Translations under genes and position numbers: made by a program
Origin: Rhodanobacter sp. C03
Lineage (GTDB): Bacteria; Pseudomonadota; Gammaproteobacteria; Xanthomonadales; Rhodanobacteraceae
NCBI RefSeq assembly: GCF_002001175.1
Contig: NZ_MUNT01000007.1
Location: 1 to 64,000, forward strand
DNA: 64,000 nucleotides
Reading direction: 5' to 3'
The notes under the pieces: generated by a model
The model's input: only the letters and a program-made list of their open reading frames with translations
Databases searched by the model: none
What the model was told of the DNA's origin: nothing
Shown here: piece after piece, positions 54,268 through 63,454 of the stretch
Layout: every line of letters begins with the position of its first letter
Position numbering within the stretch: position 1 is the first letter of the stretch

Positions 54268-55164
54268 TCAGCCGGACGGGCTTTCGTCCGTGTCCAGTGG
54301 CAGCACTTCATGAAAGACGCTGTAGTCGATGATATTGATGCCGGCATCGTCGACGTGGACGAGATCGGTGTAGCGATGGTTCCAGCGCAGATCCTGATGA
54401 CTCCATCGCTGGCGCGCCAGCATGGATTGCGAGGTCGTCTCGTCGATGCCTTCGAGGCTCAGCAGGAAGGCGGACTGGGTACTCTCCAGGGTTTCCGGCG
54501 TTTCGCCATAGAGCGGGCTGTTTTCGTCGATCACATGCATCAGGCTCCAGCTCAGCACGAAGATTGGATGGCGATCGCGTACCAGTTGCAGGTCGTGGAT
54601 CTTGCGTAGCTTGAAACCCTCCGGCGAAGTTTCCAGACGCAGCAGATGCAATTGGGCGGAGGCTTCGGCGATCACGTTTTGTCGGGTGTTGGCCGCGCGA
54701 ACCATCAAGGTCTGCTTGCCGTCGATCATGCGCACGATCGGATGGTCGGTGAAGATGATCTTCGCGCGCGGGCGCGAGAAGCGCGAAAAGATCAGTCCGG
54801 TAACCACCGCGATGCACGCCATGCCGGTGAAGATTTCCACCGTGGCCACGATATGCGCGTAGACGGTCTGCGGATGCATGTCGCCGTAACCGACCGTGGC
54901 CAGGGTCTCCACGCTGAAGAAGAACGCGCCGGCAAAGCCATGCGGATACTGGTTCGCGATGGGTTGCGTGCCGAGCTGATAGAACCCGGCAAAAAGAGTA
55001 TTGAGCAGCAGGAAAGCCGCCGCGGCCAGACTGAAGAAAGCCGGCCAGCTTATGATCAGCGCGCGATGATAGACGTCATCCCAGATGCGCCGCGACAGCC
55101 CCTGGCTGACGAACGGTCGCCCGCCGATGTCGATGATCCGTGGTCGATTCAGGAAGTGCAGCAT
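54268..55164 (-). CDS. Inward-rectifier potassium channel (KirBac type)
   Basis: 298 residues from the ATG at 55164. An amphipathic slide helix (about 24-34), TM1 (about 36-63), the pore with selectivity filter TVGYG (90-94) in FSVETLATVGYGDMHP, TM2 (about 102-127), and a long C-terminal Kir-type beta domain (IIFTDHPIVRMIDGKQTLMV, HVIDENSPLYGET). KirBac channels are tetramers that conduct K+ inward and are gated by lipids and pH. The frame is open for another 114 codons, but those overlap the CPXCG gene on the other strand. Confidence 0.9.
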   Translation of the reverse strand: MLHFLNRPRIIDIGGRPFVSQGLSRRIWDDVYHRALIISWPAFFSLAAAAFLLLNTLFAGFYQLGTQPIANQYPHGFAGAFFFSVETLATVGYGDMHPQTVYAHIVATVEIFTGMACIAVVTGLIFSRFSRPRAKIIFTDHPIVRMIDGKQTLMVRAANTRQNVIAEASAQLHLLRLETSPEGFKLRKIHDLQLVRDRHPIFVLSWSLMHVIDENSPLYGETPETLESTQSAFLLSLEGIDETTSQSMLARQRWSHQDLRWNHRYTDLVHVDDAGINIIDYSVFHEVLPLDTDESPSG

Positions 55165-55302
55165 CTGCCTGGAGTTCTTCGCAAGGATGGATGCCGCCCA
55201 CGCTGGGGGCGGCAGGGCACGACGATTGTAGCGCGCGTCCCCCGGCATCCGGCGTAGCCAGTCTGTGGCAAGCTGCGCTACCCCTGTCCCGGTAATGCAC
55301 TC

Positions 55303-55491
55303 ATGCTTACGCCCTTCGATATCGCGTGTCCGTATTGCGGCGAAGCCATCGAGATCCTGGTCGATGCCTCGGCCGGCGACCAGCACTACATCGAGGACTG
55401 CCAGGTCTGTTGCCGACCGATCACGCTGAGCATCCGGATCGATGCGGATGGCGATGCACAGGTGAGTGCGTCGTCCGAAAACGACGCCTGA
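55303..55491 (+). CDS. CPXCG-motif cysteine-rich protein
   Basis: 62 residues. IACPYCGEAIEI carries the CPxCG knuckle and DCQVCCRPI the second Cys pair, as in the small CPXCG proteins of gammaproteobacteria. Probably binds one zinc. Function unknown. Divergent from the potassium channel. Confidence 0.85.
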   Translation: MLTPFDIACPYCGEAIEILVDASAGDQHYIEDCQVCCRPITLSIRIDADGDAQVSASSENDA

Positions 55492-55537
55492 TGGGAACGA
55501 CGGCACTCATGCGAGGGCGTTATCCGGTGTTGCTGCG

Positions 55538-56026
55538 ATGAGTCGCCTTGATCATCCGGTGCCGCGCATCGTGCTGGACACCAATGTGTGTCTGGACTTG
55601 TTCGTGTTCGACGATTCGCTTTGCTCACACGTGCTGGCGGCACTGCGCAGCGGGGCGGTGCAGGCGGTGACACGCGACGACTGTCGCGAGGAATGGCAGC
55701 GGGTGCTGCACTACCCGCAACTGCCGATCGACGATCGGCAACGTCCGGGGTTGCGCGATGCTTTCGACAAGTTGATCCAGCTACTGCCGCCCGAGGCATC
55801 GACGCTGGGTGAGGACGATCTTCCGCTGCCGCGTTGCGCCGATCCGGACGACCAGAAATTTCTGGAACTGGCGCTGGCGTCGGGGGCGCGCTGGCTGCTC
55901 AGCAAGGACAAGGAACTGCTGAAGCTGGATCGCCGCACGCGCAGCGCCGGACTGTTCGCGATCCGGCTGCCGCAGTTGTGGTCGATTGCCGAGGTTCGAT
56001 CGCACGGAATACTCAGGCCCGGATGA
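55538..56026 (+). CDS. PIN-domain protein (putative toxin ribonuclease)
   Basis: 162 residues from ATG 55538. RIVLDTNVCLDLFVFDD (first Asp), a central Asp/Glu pair (DDCREEWQ) and DPDDQKFLELALASGARWLL followed by SKDKELL are the PIN acidic set of the COG1569-type predicted toxins. It should be a metal-dependent RNase. No antitoxin gene is adjacent; the gene 46 bases upstream encodes the CPXCG protein. It may be a solitary or chromosomal housekeeping member. Confidence 0.82.
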   Translation: MSRLDHPVPRIVLDTNVCLDLFVFDDSLCSHVLAALRSGAVQAVTRDDCREEWQRVLHYPQLPIDDRQRPGLRDAFDKLIQLLPPEASTLGEDDLPLPRCADPDDQKFLELALASGARWLLSKDKELLKLDRRTRSAGLFAIRLPQLWSIAEVRSHGILRPG

Positions 56027-56035
56027 CCAGTCGCT

Positions 56036-56689
56036 TCACTCGCGCCGCAGTTCACTTGCTTCGGTAATCGCGATGCCCTGCGCAAGCAGCGCGACGCGGG
56101 TCGCCGCATCCGTATCCGGCGTCACCGGGCGGCTGAGATCCCATGGCAGATGGGCGCGAAAGCCGAGTTCGACGGCATCCTGCGCGGTCCACAGCACGCA
56201 GACGTCGCGCGCCAATCCACAGACGAAGACTTCATCCACGCCGCGCTCGCGCAGCCAGCCGGCCAGCCCGGTACTGGGGCGCGCGCCAGCCGGCCCGTGG
56301 TTCTCGCGAAAGCCGCTATAGGAATCCACGCCGGGATCGCTACCCTTGCGGAGCACCGCATCCAGCGGCGACCAGTCGATGGCCGGATGCAGCTCGGCAC
56401 CGGGCGTGCCCTGTACGCAGTGATCCGGCCACAGCGTTTGCGACTGGCCGTACAGGTCGATCTGTTCGAACGGGGCACGGCCTGGATGCGAGCTGGCGAA
56501 TGAGACATGCCCGCGCGGATGCCAGTCCTGGGTCGCCACGACATGGCGAAAGACGCGCGAGCGCAGCAACCGGTCGATGCTTGGCACGATCGCATCGCCC
56601 TCATGGCAGGCCAAGGCACCGCAAGGCATGAAGTCCGGCTGCACGTCGACGACGATCAGGGCGGCACGGGGAGAAATGAGCTGGCTCAT
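56036..56689 (-). CDS. pncA: Nicotinamidase
   Basis: 217 residues. The catalytic triad is Asp15 (VVDVQPDF), Lys115 (VLRKGSD) and Cys164 (LARDVCV); metal ligands Asp55, His57 (TQDWHPRGH) and His90 (WPDHCVQG) are present. It hydrolyses nicotinamide to nicotinate for NAD salvage and also acts on pyrazinamide. Convergent with the PIN gene, whose stop is 9 bases away. Confidence 0.93.
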   Translation of the reverse strand: MSQLISPRAALIVVDVQPDFMPCGALACHEGDAIVPSIDRLLRSRVFRHVVATQDWHPRGHVSFASSHPGRAPFEQIDLYGQSQTLWPDHCVQGTPGAELHPAIDWSPLDAVLRKGSDPGVDSYSGFRENHGPAGARPSTGLAGWLRERGVDEVFVCGLARDVCVLWTAQDAVELGFRAHLPWDLSRPVTPDTDAATRVALLAQGIAITEASELRRE

Positions 56690-56804
56690 GCGAGGAGTTC
56701 AAGCGGCAGGTGACATGAGAGTCTAGCGCGGCCACGTCGTCGGTCGGCACGCGTGCGACTGCAGGCATAATGTCCGGGCAATCTCAGACGGAAGCTGCGG
56801 CACC

Positions 56805-57191
56805 ATGCATTACAACCAGGACTGGATGGGCTACGGCATCGTCGGTGGCATCGAGGCCGGAGTGATTTCCGCGTTGGCGGGGTTGCTGCTGTTCGGCTTA
56901 TTCCACTGGCTGGGGCGGCGCAACGGCTGGAGCTACGGTCCACAGATCGGCTGGTCGTTTCTGCTGGCCACGATACTCACGGTGAGCGGCGACCTGTCGG
57001 ATCTGTTTTATTTCAACTACGCGCGTCTGCAGTCGCTGCAACTGCTCAAGGCAAAACTCGCGCTCGTGCATGATCCGGACAGCATGGGGCTGCGCGTGCT
57101 GTGCGAGTTGCTGGGTGTGACGGTGGGCATCTACATCGGCTGGGTGCTGTGCGAAGGGAGCCGGCGCCGAGGATCCAGCGAGCACAAGTAG
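56805..57191 (+). CDS. Membrane protein of unknown function
   Basis: 128 residues with hydrophobic segments at about 10-36, 47-66 and 100-118. GIVGGIEAGVISALAG and SYGPQIGWSFLLAT are Gly-rich helices. No family recognised. The TonB_C-like gene starts 55 bases downstream on the same strand. Confidence 0.6.
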   Translation: MHYNQDWMGYGIVGGIEAGVISALAGLLLFGLFHWLGRRNGWSYGPQIGWSFLLATILTVSGDLSDLFYFNYARLQSLQLLKAKLALVHDPDSMGLRVLCELLGVTVGIYIGWVLCEGSRRRGSSEHK

Positions 57192-57246
57192 CGGTTATGG
57201 CGGTATCGTGACCGGCAGTTATCGGGCGATACGACAGGGGGTCGAT

Positions 57247-57981
57247 ATGATGCCGTTGAGAGCATGGGTGCTGCTGGTCGCGATGTTGCTGCCGCCGCTG
57301 GTCTGCGCGGAGGACAAGGTTGCCACCACGCCACCGATCAAGGTGCAGGTGCAGGTCGATGCGCAAGGCCATCTGGGCGATATCACGCCCATGCAGAAGT
57401 TGGACGAGCCGTATGCAAGCCTGGTTCAACGCACGCTGGCGGGCTGGAGCTTTTATCCGGCACGGGTGCAAGGAAAGCCCGTAATCACGACCACCTGGCT
57501 AACCATCGAACTGAAAGCGCAGCCGCGGGGCAACGGTGACTTTGATGTGCAGGTGGTTTATCTCGGCAATGGGCCGCGTTTCGAAATGCTCAATCCGGCT
57601 TACCCTGGATCAATGGTGCGGGAGAGAACCGAGGCAAAAATCACGGTTCTGGCGACGATCGAAGCAGACGGCAGTGTGGCTGATGTGCACTTCGGACAAG
57701 CGCTGACGACGGATGGAGTTTCAGCCAAAGACTTCGAAATCAACGCGATCGCGGCGGTCAAAAAAGCAAAAGTACATTCCATCATCGTCGATGGCGAGCC
57801 GGTGGCTACACACCTCAGTATTCCGATCCAATTTGCGTTGGGAGCGCGCACCATTCCCATGGACCTGAAACCTGCCAAAGGCTCATCCAAAAGCCTTGTA
57901 GCTGAAAAGGATGCGTTGCCTGGCGACACGATGGTCGCATTGGACAGCCCAGTCAGTCCGCGCAGTACCCCTGAAGGCTAA
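57247..57981 (+). CDS. Exported protein with two TonB_C-like domains
   Basis: 244 residues from ATG 57247 (ATG 57250 also possible). A signal peptide (about 1-22, ending VCAED) is followed by two stretches resembling the TonB C-terminal domain: about 32-85 (VDAQGHLGDI, LAGWSFYPARVQGKPV) and about 135-200 (ATIEADGSVADVHF, AVKKAKVHSIIVDGEPV). It lacks the Pro-rich region and N-terminal anchor of a genuine energy transducer, so it is probably a soluble periplasmic relative of unknown function. Confidence 0.65.
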   Translation: MMPLRAWVLLVAMLLPPLVCAEDKVATTPPIKVQVQVDAQGHLGDITPMQKLDEPYASLVQRTLAGWSFYPARVQGKPVITTTWLTIELKAQPRGNGDFDVQVVYLGNGPRFEMLNPAYPGSMVRERTEAKITVLATIEADGSVADVHFGQALTTDGVSAKDFEINAIAAVKKAKVHSIIVDGEPVATHLSIPIQFALGARTIPMDLKPAKGSSKSLVAEKDALPGDTMVALDSPVSPRSTPEG

Positions 57982-58010
57982 GCCATCAGCTATCGCTCCA
58001 GAAGGCGAAC

Positions 58011-58030
58011 ACGGGCGGCCGGGCGCCCGT
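58011..58030. terminator. Hairpin between convergent genes
   Basis: ACGGGCG and CGCCCGT pair over a 6-base loop between the TonB_C-like gene and the convergent esterase gene, touching the stop of the latter. No T-run. Confidence 0.45.
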
Positions 58031-58824
58031 CAATGGTCGGCACGCACCTTGCCAAGCCGATGCGAAAGCATCCATGGCCACAGTTCGGTGGTGGCATATG
58101 CCATCGGCCATGAGCCATGCCCGACGCCGGGAAATTCGGTGTAGCGCACGTCGTCGCCACGCGCCTGCAAGGCCGCGTGCATGCGGTGTGATTCCTCCGG
58201 CGGGACCACGTCGTCGATGGCGCCGTTGAAGATCCATACCGGCAGCTTGCCGATGTGCGCGGCGACCCAGGCATACGGGTCGGCCACTCCGGCCGGGATG
58301 CCTTCAATGTGCAGCGGATCACCGTCGTCGGGATGGCCGATGCCGCCGCAGATGATCGCGGCGGCGGCGAACATGCCCGGATGGTCCAGCGCGATCTGCC
58401 ATGCGCCGTAGCCACCCATCGACAGGCCGGTGAGATAGAGCCGGCGGCGATCGCCGTGGTAAGCCGTGATGCTGTCGTCCAGTGCCTTCAGCGCCATCTG
58501 TGCGGTCTCGCCGTTCCATGCGCTGTCGTCCGGTGCCTGCGGGATCACCACCACCGCGCGGAAGTCCTTGCCATGATCCTTCAGCCACGGCGGGAGGCCC
58601 TGACTTAGCTGACTTTGATTGTCGTCGCCGCGCTCGCCGCTGCCGTGCAGAAACAGCACGACTGGCCATGTCTGTCTAGCCGTCCAGCCGTCCGGGACGA
58701 ACACCTGGTAGCGATAGGTCTTGCCGTGCAGGCTCACGGAACGCTCGACGAAGGGCGACGATGCATTGGCGTGGCAGACCACACTGGCGACCAGCAGGCA
58801 AAGCAGCAGGATCAGTCGTTGCAT
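58030..58824 (-). CDS. Exported alpha/beta hydrolase (carboxylesterase/predicted peptidase)
   Basis: 264 residues with a signal peptide (about 1-21). YQVFVPDGW, VVLFLHGSGERGDDN (oxyanion His-Gly), the nucleophile elbow LTGLSMGGYGAWQIAL, WIFNGAIDDVVPP with the Asp, and FPGVGHGSW with the His form a complete triad. It belongs to the dienelactone/PHB-depolymerase-like esterases (COG4099). Periplasmic or secreted; substrate unknown. Confidence 0.85.
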   Translation of the reverse strand: MQRLILLLCLLVASVVCHANASSPFVERSVSLHGKTYRYQVFVPDGWTARQTWPVVLFLHGSGERGDDNQSQLSQGLPPWLKDHGKDFRAVVVIPQAPDDSAWNGETAQMALKALDDSITAYHGDRRRLYLTGLSMGGYGAWQIALDHPGMFAAAAIICGGIGHPDDGDPLHIEGIPAGVADPYAWVAAHIGKLPVWIFNGAIDDVVPPEESHRMHAALQARGDDVRYTEFPGVGHGSWPMAYATTELWPWMLSHRLGKVRADH

Positions 58825-58903
58825 GCGGAGATTCCTCGGCGGATGCTTCCCTACAGCGTATTCCCGTTCATGATGTGCGGCCAGCGTATGCGCAGATTAT
58901 CGC

Positions 58904-60295
58904 CTACAGCAGCGGATCGAACAGCCGCGCCACGTGCATCGCCACCCGGCGCAGGTAGGGCGCGTCGAGGTATTCGCGTTCGTCGATGGCATGGGCGCGG
59001 CTGAAGTCGGTCGTCAGCATCGTCTCCACCTCGCCGGCAAACGCCGGGTCGACCACCAGTGCGCTGATCTCGAAATTGAGCCGGAACGAACGGCTGTCCA
59101 GGTTCATGCTGCCGATTGCGGCGCTGTCGTGGTCGATCAGTAGCGCCTTCTGGTGCAGGAAGCCGGGCTGGTAGCGGAACACGCGGATGCCGGTGCGCAC
59201 GGCGTGATAGGCGTGGAGGGTGGAAGCGAGAAACACGGTGCGGTGATCCGGTCGCGCCGGAATCAGCACGCGTACGTCGACCCCGCGCAGCACCGCCAGT
59301 TGCAGCGCGGCGCGTACCGAGTGGTCCGGCACGAAGTACGGCGTGCTCAGCCATACGCGTTCGCGTGCGGCATTGATCGTCGCGGTGAAGAATAGCGAGC
59401 CGGTTTCCAGTTCGTCGGCCGGTCCGCTGGCCACGATCAGCGCGCTGGCTTCGCCCGTGCCGGGTGCTGGCGCCAGCATCGGCGGCAGGCTGCCGGTGAT
59501 CCACTGCCAATCTTCGGCAAAACGCTGTTGCAGATCGGCTACCGCCGGCCCGCGCAGTTCCAGCTGGGTATCCCGCCATGGCGCCAGCGGTGGCTTCAGG
59601 CCGAGGTATTCGTCGCCCACGTTGAGGCCGCCGACGAAGGCGCACACGCCATCCACCACCACGATCTTGCGGTGGTTGCGGAAATTCAGCTGGAACCGGT
59701 TGCGCCAGCGGTGGGTGGCGAACCGGTGAATCGCCACGCCGCCGGCGCGCAGGGTGTCGACGTACTGCTGCGGCAGCGCGTGGCTGCCGATGCCGTCGAA
59801 CAGCACGCAGACGCGCACGCCGGCGGCCGCGCGTTGCAGCAACAGCTGCTGCAGGCGCCGGCCGAGTTCGTCGTCGTGGATGATGAAGAACTGCACCAGC
59901 AGATAATTTTCCGCCGCCGCCATCGCCGCCAGCATGGCATCGAAGGCAGCCACGCCATCGATCAGCAGGCGCAGCCGGTGGCCGCCGCGGAACGGTCGCC
60001 CCTGCAACGCGCTGATCGCGGCGAAGCGGGCGCAGCCCGGATCGATCGCGTGTCCGTTGGTACTGGTCGGCGCCAGCGCGGCCGGCCGCAGCTTGTGCCC
60101 GCTGCGATAGCCGAGGAAGCGACTGGAACCGAGGTACAGGTAGGGCAGCAAGGTGACATACGGCAGCAGCAACAGGCCGAGCGCCCAGCCGATCGCGCCC
60201 TGCGGGGTGCGCGTGTGCATCACTGCATGCATCGCCGCGACAATGCCCAGCAGGTGCAGCAGCACGATACCGGCGGTGAGCATGCTGACGGTCAT
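58904..60295 (-). CDS. cls: Cardiolipin synthase
   Basis: 463 residues. Two N-terminal membrane helices (about 5-25 and 35-55) are followed by two phospholipase D HKD motifs: His208-x-Lys210 to Asp215 (NHRKIVVVDG) and His381-x-Lys383 to Asp388 (FLHQKALLID). It condenses phosphatidylglycerol to cardiolipin at the inner membrane. It is 19 bases downstream of the FAD-protein gene on the same strand. Confidence 0.92.
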   Translation of the reverse strand: MTVSMLTAGIVLLHLLGIVAAMHAVMHTRTPQGAIGWALGLLLLPYVTLLPYLYLGSSRFLGYRSGHKLRPAALAPTSTNGHAIDPGCARFAAISALQGRPFRGGHRLRLLIDGVAAFDAMLAAMAAAENYLLVQFFIIHDDELGRRLQQLLLQRAAAGVRVCVLFDGIGSHALPQQYVDTLRAGGVAIHRFATHRWRNRFQLNFRNHRKIVVVDGVCAFVGGLNVGDEYLGLKPPLAPWRDTQLELRGPAVADLQQRFAEDWQWITGSLPPMLAPAPGTGEASALIVASGPADELETGSLFFTATINAARERVWLSTPYFVPDHSVRAALQLAVLRGVDVRVLIPARPDHRTVFLASTLHAYHAVRTGIRVFRYQPGFLHQKALLIDHDSAAIGSMNLDSRSFRLNFEISALVVDPAFAGEVETMLTTDFSRAHAIDEREYLDAPYLRRVAMHVARLFDPLL

Positions 60296-60314
60296 GGCAG
60301 GCTAGGCAAGCCGG

Positions 60315-61682
60315 CTAGTCGCCCAGGAGCTGATCGGCGAGGTTGCGGGCCTGCTGGCGGATCTCCGGCATGGCAGTGGACTCCCACAGCGTACCGCGCA
60401 ACAGGCTGCCGATGGCAAACAGGCGCGGCCAGCTGGCGTTGCCGTGGAGCAGGCGGCCGGCGCCATCGGCCTGCGCACCGAGACCGAGCGGATCCGCGGT
60501 GATGTGTGCGTTGGTCAGCAACTGGCGTACCAATCGATGGCGGGTGCGGCGCACATCGGTATCCAGGCCGACGGTCTGGATCACCAGGTCGGCGTGCAGC
60601 GTACGCGTCTTGTCTGCGTGGCTCAGGGTGAGCTGCAGGGCATCGTCGACCAGTTGCACGGATTGCAGGCGGCCGGATTGACGTTGCAGCTGACCGCTTT
60701 GTTCCAGCGCGGTGATCGACGTGAGTATCTGCGGCGGCATGCGGTGCCTGACGCGTTCCCACGCCCAGCGCGCATGGCGCAGGAAACGCGCGCGTTGCTC
60801 CAGCGGCAGCTCGCGCCACAAGCCGGACGTATGCGGGCGCAGGCTGTCGATGACAGGGCGCCAGTCCGTTTCTTGCGCGCAGGCCTCGCGCAGCAGGTGC
60901 AGCCAGCGGTGGATCTCCGGGGCGTCGCGCATCGAATCGATCAGCTCGGCGCTGTCATCGGCCGGCGCAACGGCCTTGTGCAGGTGCGCCTCGGGCAGCA
61001 GGCCGTGGCGGGAGACCGCGGTGAACTCGGTCTGCGGCCATTGCGCGGCCAGCTCCAGCAGCACGTCGACCGCGGTCAGGCCCAGCCCGATCACCACCAC
61101 CCTGCGCGGTGGGGGATTGAACTCGGCGGCGCTGGCCAGCAACGGCCATGGATCCACCACATATCGCCCGCTGTCCAGCGCGGCGGCGCTGACCCCGCCG
61201 AGTGGCTGCGGCGGCAACGCGCCCAGCGCCAGTACGGCGGCATCGGCTCGATGGCTTTCGTCGCCGTGGATCAGGGTGACGCCGTCGCTTTCCGGTACCA
61301 CGGCGTCGACGCTGAACGGGATGATGTTGACGTCATGCCCGTGCGCCTTGCCCTGTTGCAGCGCGCGGGCGACTTCCGCCTCGAGATAATCGCCGTAGCG
61401 GCGCCGTGGCAGGAAATCGGTGCCGCTGATCGATGGATCGTCACGCTGCACGAAATCCAGAAAGCCGCGCGGTTTACCGGCGAACATGCTCATCGACGCG
61501 GCGCGCACATTCAGCAGATGGCGCTCCGAACCGGTGCCATAAGCGACGCCACGCGCCGGCATTTCGGCACCGCCGGTGTACCAGTCCAGATGCAGTGGCT
61601 GCGGTGGCTGGCGCTCAAGCAGTTCGCCGAGCAAAGTAGCTGCCGCGGCACCGCCGCCGATGATGGCGACCCGTCGAAACAT
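60315..61682 (-). CDS. FAD/NAD(P)-binding protein (HI0933/NAD_binding_9-like)
   Basis: 455 residues. The N-terminal VAIIGGGAAAATLLGELLER is the FAD Rossmann motif; GVAYGTGSERHLLNVRA is the NAD_binding_9 hallmark, and RVVVIGLGLTAVDVLLELA a second dinucleotide fold. Members often occur with amine or sulfur metabolism genes, but the reaction is not established. The cysteine-dioxygenase-like gene ends 30 bases upstream, so cls, this gene and that one form a likely operon. Confidence 0.85.
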   Translation of the reverse strand: MFRRVAIIGGGAAAATLLGELLERQPPQPLHLDWYTGGAEMPARGVAYGTGSERHLLNVRAASMSMFAGKPRGFLDFVQRDDPSISGTDFLPRRRYGDYLEAEVARALQQGKAHGHDVNIIPFSVDAVVPESDGVTLIHGDESHRADAAVLALGALPPQPLGGVSAAALDSGRYVVDPWPLLASAAEFNPPPRRVVVIGLGLTAVDVLLELAAQWPQTEFTAVSRHGLLPEAHLHKAVAPADDSAELIDSMRDAPEIHRWLHLLREACAQETDWRPVIDSLRPHTSGLWRELPLEQRARFLRHARWAWERVRHRMPPQILTSITALEQSGQLQRQSGRLQSVQLVDDALQLTLSHADKTRTLHADLVIQTVGLDTDVRRTRHRLVRQLLTNAHITADPLGLGAQADGAGRLLHGNASWPRLFAIGSLLRGTLWESTAMPEIRQQARNLADQLLGD

Positions 61683-61712
61683 GGAATTCCCTGTGCGTGT
61701 GGTGGCGTGCGG

Positions 61713-62291
61713 TCAACCGCGCAGGCGGCCGGTGATCCTGCTGTGCTGTGGCTGCGCGATCCAGCGACCGGAAGACTCAACCTGCTCGTAGGCGAAGAAT
61801 TGGGCCAGCTCACCACCGTAGACGTGCAGGGTCAGCGCGGTATCGTGTTGTGACAGGTTGCGGCAGCGATGGACGTGGTTTTCGTCGCCCTCGAACCAGG
61901 TGCCATCGCCCGGACCGAGCCAGTCGCGGCCCAGCATGCGCAGGTCGCCCGAGGTGGGGTCGCGTGCGTAGGACTGCACTTCCAGCGCGCCGGCGAGCGT
62001 CACTTCCAAGCCCCACAGGCCGGCATGGTCATGCACCGGGGTGAGGTGATTCGGTGGCCACGCCATCACCAGCACGCTGAGTGCGGGTTTGCTGCGCTCG
62101 GCCAGCAACCAACGCTCAAAGCCGCGCTGGCGCGCACGCAAGGGAGCCAGGCGATTGGCCAGGGTCGGGGCATTCTGGTGCACCACGCGGCCGAGCTCTC
62201 GTGCCATCGAGGCCAGATCCGGTTGTCCGCTGCTGCTGTATTCGAGCGCGATGTTGCGCAGGGTTTTCAGGGTGCGGCTGTGCTTGCCCAT
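61713..62291 (-). CDS. Cysteine-dioxygenase-type thiol dioxygenase
   Basis: 192 residues, cupin fold. The iron ligands are His87 and His89 (PVHDHAGLWG) and one of His139/His141 (NHVHRC). Length and motif fit bacterial cysteine dioxygenase or 3-mercaptopropionate dioxygenase. It oxidises a thiol to its sulfinate with O2. It is the first gene of the minus-strand trio with the FAD protein and cls. Confidence 0.87.
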   Translation of the reverse strand: MGKHSRTLKTLRNIALEYSSSGQPDLASMARELGRVVHQNAPTLANRLAPLRARQRGFERWLLAERSKPALSVLVMAWPPNHLTPVHDHAGLWGLEVTLAGALEVQSYARDPTSGDLRMLGRDWLGPGDGTWFEGDENHVHRCRNLSQHDTALTLHVYGGELAQFFAYEQVESSGRWIAQPQHSRITGRLRG

Positions 62292-62539
62292 GCATGAAGC
62301 TCGACAGGGTAACTGGCTGTCAGTGGAGCATGCGAGTCGTTAAAGACGCGTAAGCCGGTGGCGGCCTTTTGCCATGACTTCTGCACCATGCGCCGGGCGC
62401 GCGTGGCATCCATGCTGGGACCGCGCCGGCGGCTCTGGATTGCTTTCATGGTGGTGGTTCAGGGCGGCCGCGCGCGCAGTCGCCGAACGTCGTCGAAGAT
62501 GGACGTACAGCACACGGATTCGGGCATCACAGTTGCCGT

Positions 62540-62579
62540 GGAAGGGCCCGGTCGGCATGTATCGCCGGCCGGGCCTTCC
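62540..62579. terminator. Long hairpin after tonB
   Basis: GGAAGGGCCCGGTCGGC (62540-62556) pairs with GCCGGCCGGGCCTTCC (62564-62579) with one bulge, just after the tonB stop on the minus strand. No T-run. The 295 bases between it and the dioxygenase gene contain no gene. Confidence 0.65.
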
Positions 62580-62586
62580 GCTTTAT

Positions 62587-63264
62587 CTACTCCGAACGCA
62601 AGGCGAAGCTCACCGGCACGCGTGCCCACGCGCGCACCGCCCGGCCGTTCACCACCGCCGGTTGGAAGCGCCAGCCGGCCAGCACCTGCTCACGCGCACT
62701 GCGATCGAGCAGGGCATAGCCGCTGCCGTGTTCCACCTGGACATCCACCGGTTTGCCGGTTTCATCCACCAACACGCGTAGCAGAACGGTGCCCTGCATG
62801 CGCTGGCGCAAGGCCTGGACTGGAAACTGCAGCGGCGCCGCGCGATAGGCCAGGCTGGCCTCGACCGGTGCGGCAGTCACCGCAGTGGTGCCGGGCACGG
62901 CGCTGGCGGGCGCCAGGGTCGGCGCGCTGACCGGTGGCGCGGCGATCTGTCCGTCGGCGCTGGGGACCACCAGCGGCGGTGCGCTCAGCGGCAGCGGTCG
63001 CAGATGCGTCTGTGGCAGGGTTGGTGGCTTCGGCAGCGGTTTCAGTTCGACTGCTGGCGGTGGTGGCGGCACCGCAGGGGGATCGATCAAGTGGATCAAC
63101 GGCACCGGCGCCAGCTGCCGGACCAGTACCAGCTGCGCTGGAGTGATCGGCCGCGAGGCGATCATGAGGACGGTAAGGTTGAGTGCGATCGCGGTACTGA
63201 GCGCGGCGATGCGTGCAGGGTTGGGATGGGGGCGATGAGCAACAGCCAGGCTTGCGGACGACAT
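62587..63264 (-). CDS. tonB: TonB energy transducer
   Basis: 225 residues from the ATG at 63264, which has AGGAGG at ideal distance; the frame continues upstream but has no site. An N-terminal membrane anchor (about 20-36), a Pro-rich periplasmic spacer (about 55-90, PPAVPPPPPAVELKPLPKPP) and the TonB C-terminal domain (about 140-222, RMQGTVLLRVLVDETGKPVD, AGWRFQPAVVNGRAV). It transmits the proton motive force to TonB-dependent receptors such as the one at 15858. No exbB or exbD is next to it. A terminator lies in the leader. Confidence 0.87.
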   Translation of the reverse strand: MSSASLAVAHRPHPNPARIAALSTAIALNLTVLMIASRPITPAQLVLVRQLAPVPLIHLIDPPAVPPPPPAVELKPLPKPPTLPQTHLRPLPLSAPPLVVPSADGQIAAPPVSAPTLAPASAVPGTTAVTAAPVEASLAYRAAPLQFPVQALRQRMQGTVLLRVLVDETGKPVDVQVEHGSGYALLDRSAREQVLAGWRFQPAVVNGRAVRAWARVPVSFALRSE

Positions 63265-63454
63265 AAGCGACCTCCTGACGGCAGTTTGGGATGTTGCGGT
63301 CGTCACGCTGCACACAGGCAGGGGGATCGTGCGGCCGCGACTGCAGCGTATGCCTGTCGCGCGTCATGGCGCAAGTGGACGGCTGGACGGCCATTTCAGC
63401 GGGTCGCGATGCCCGTTTTGATACCGGGGAGGCTGGAAAGCGATTCCCCTGTGC

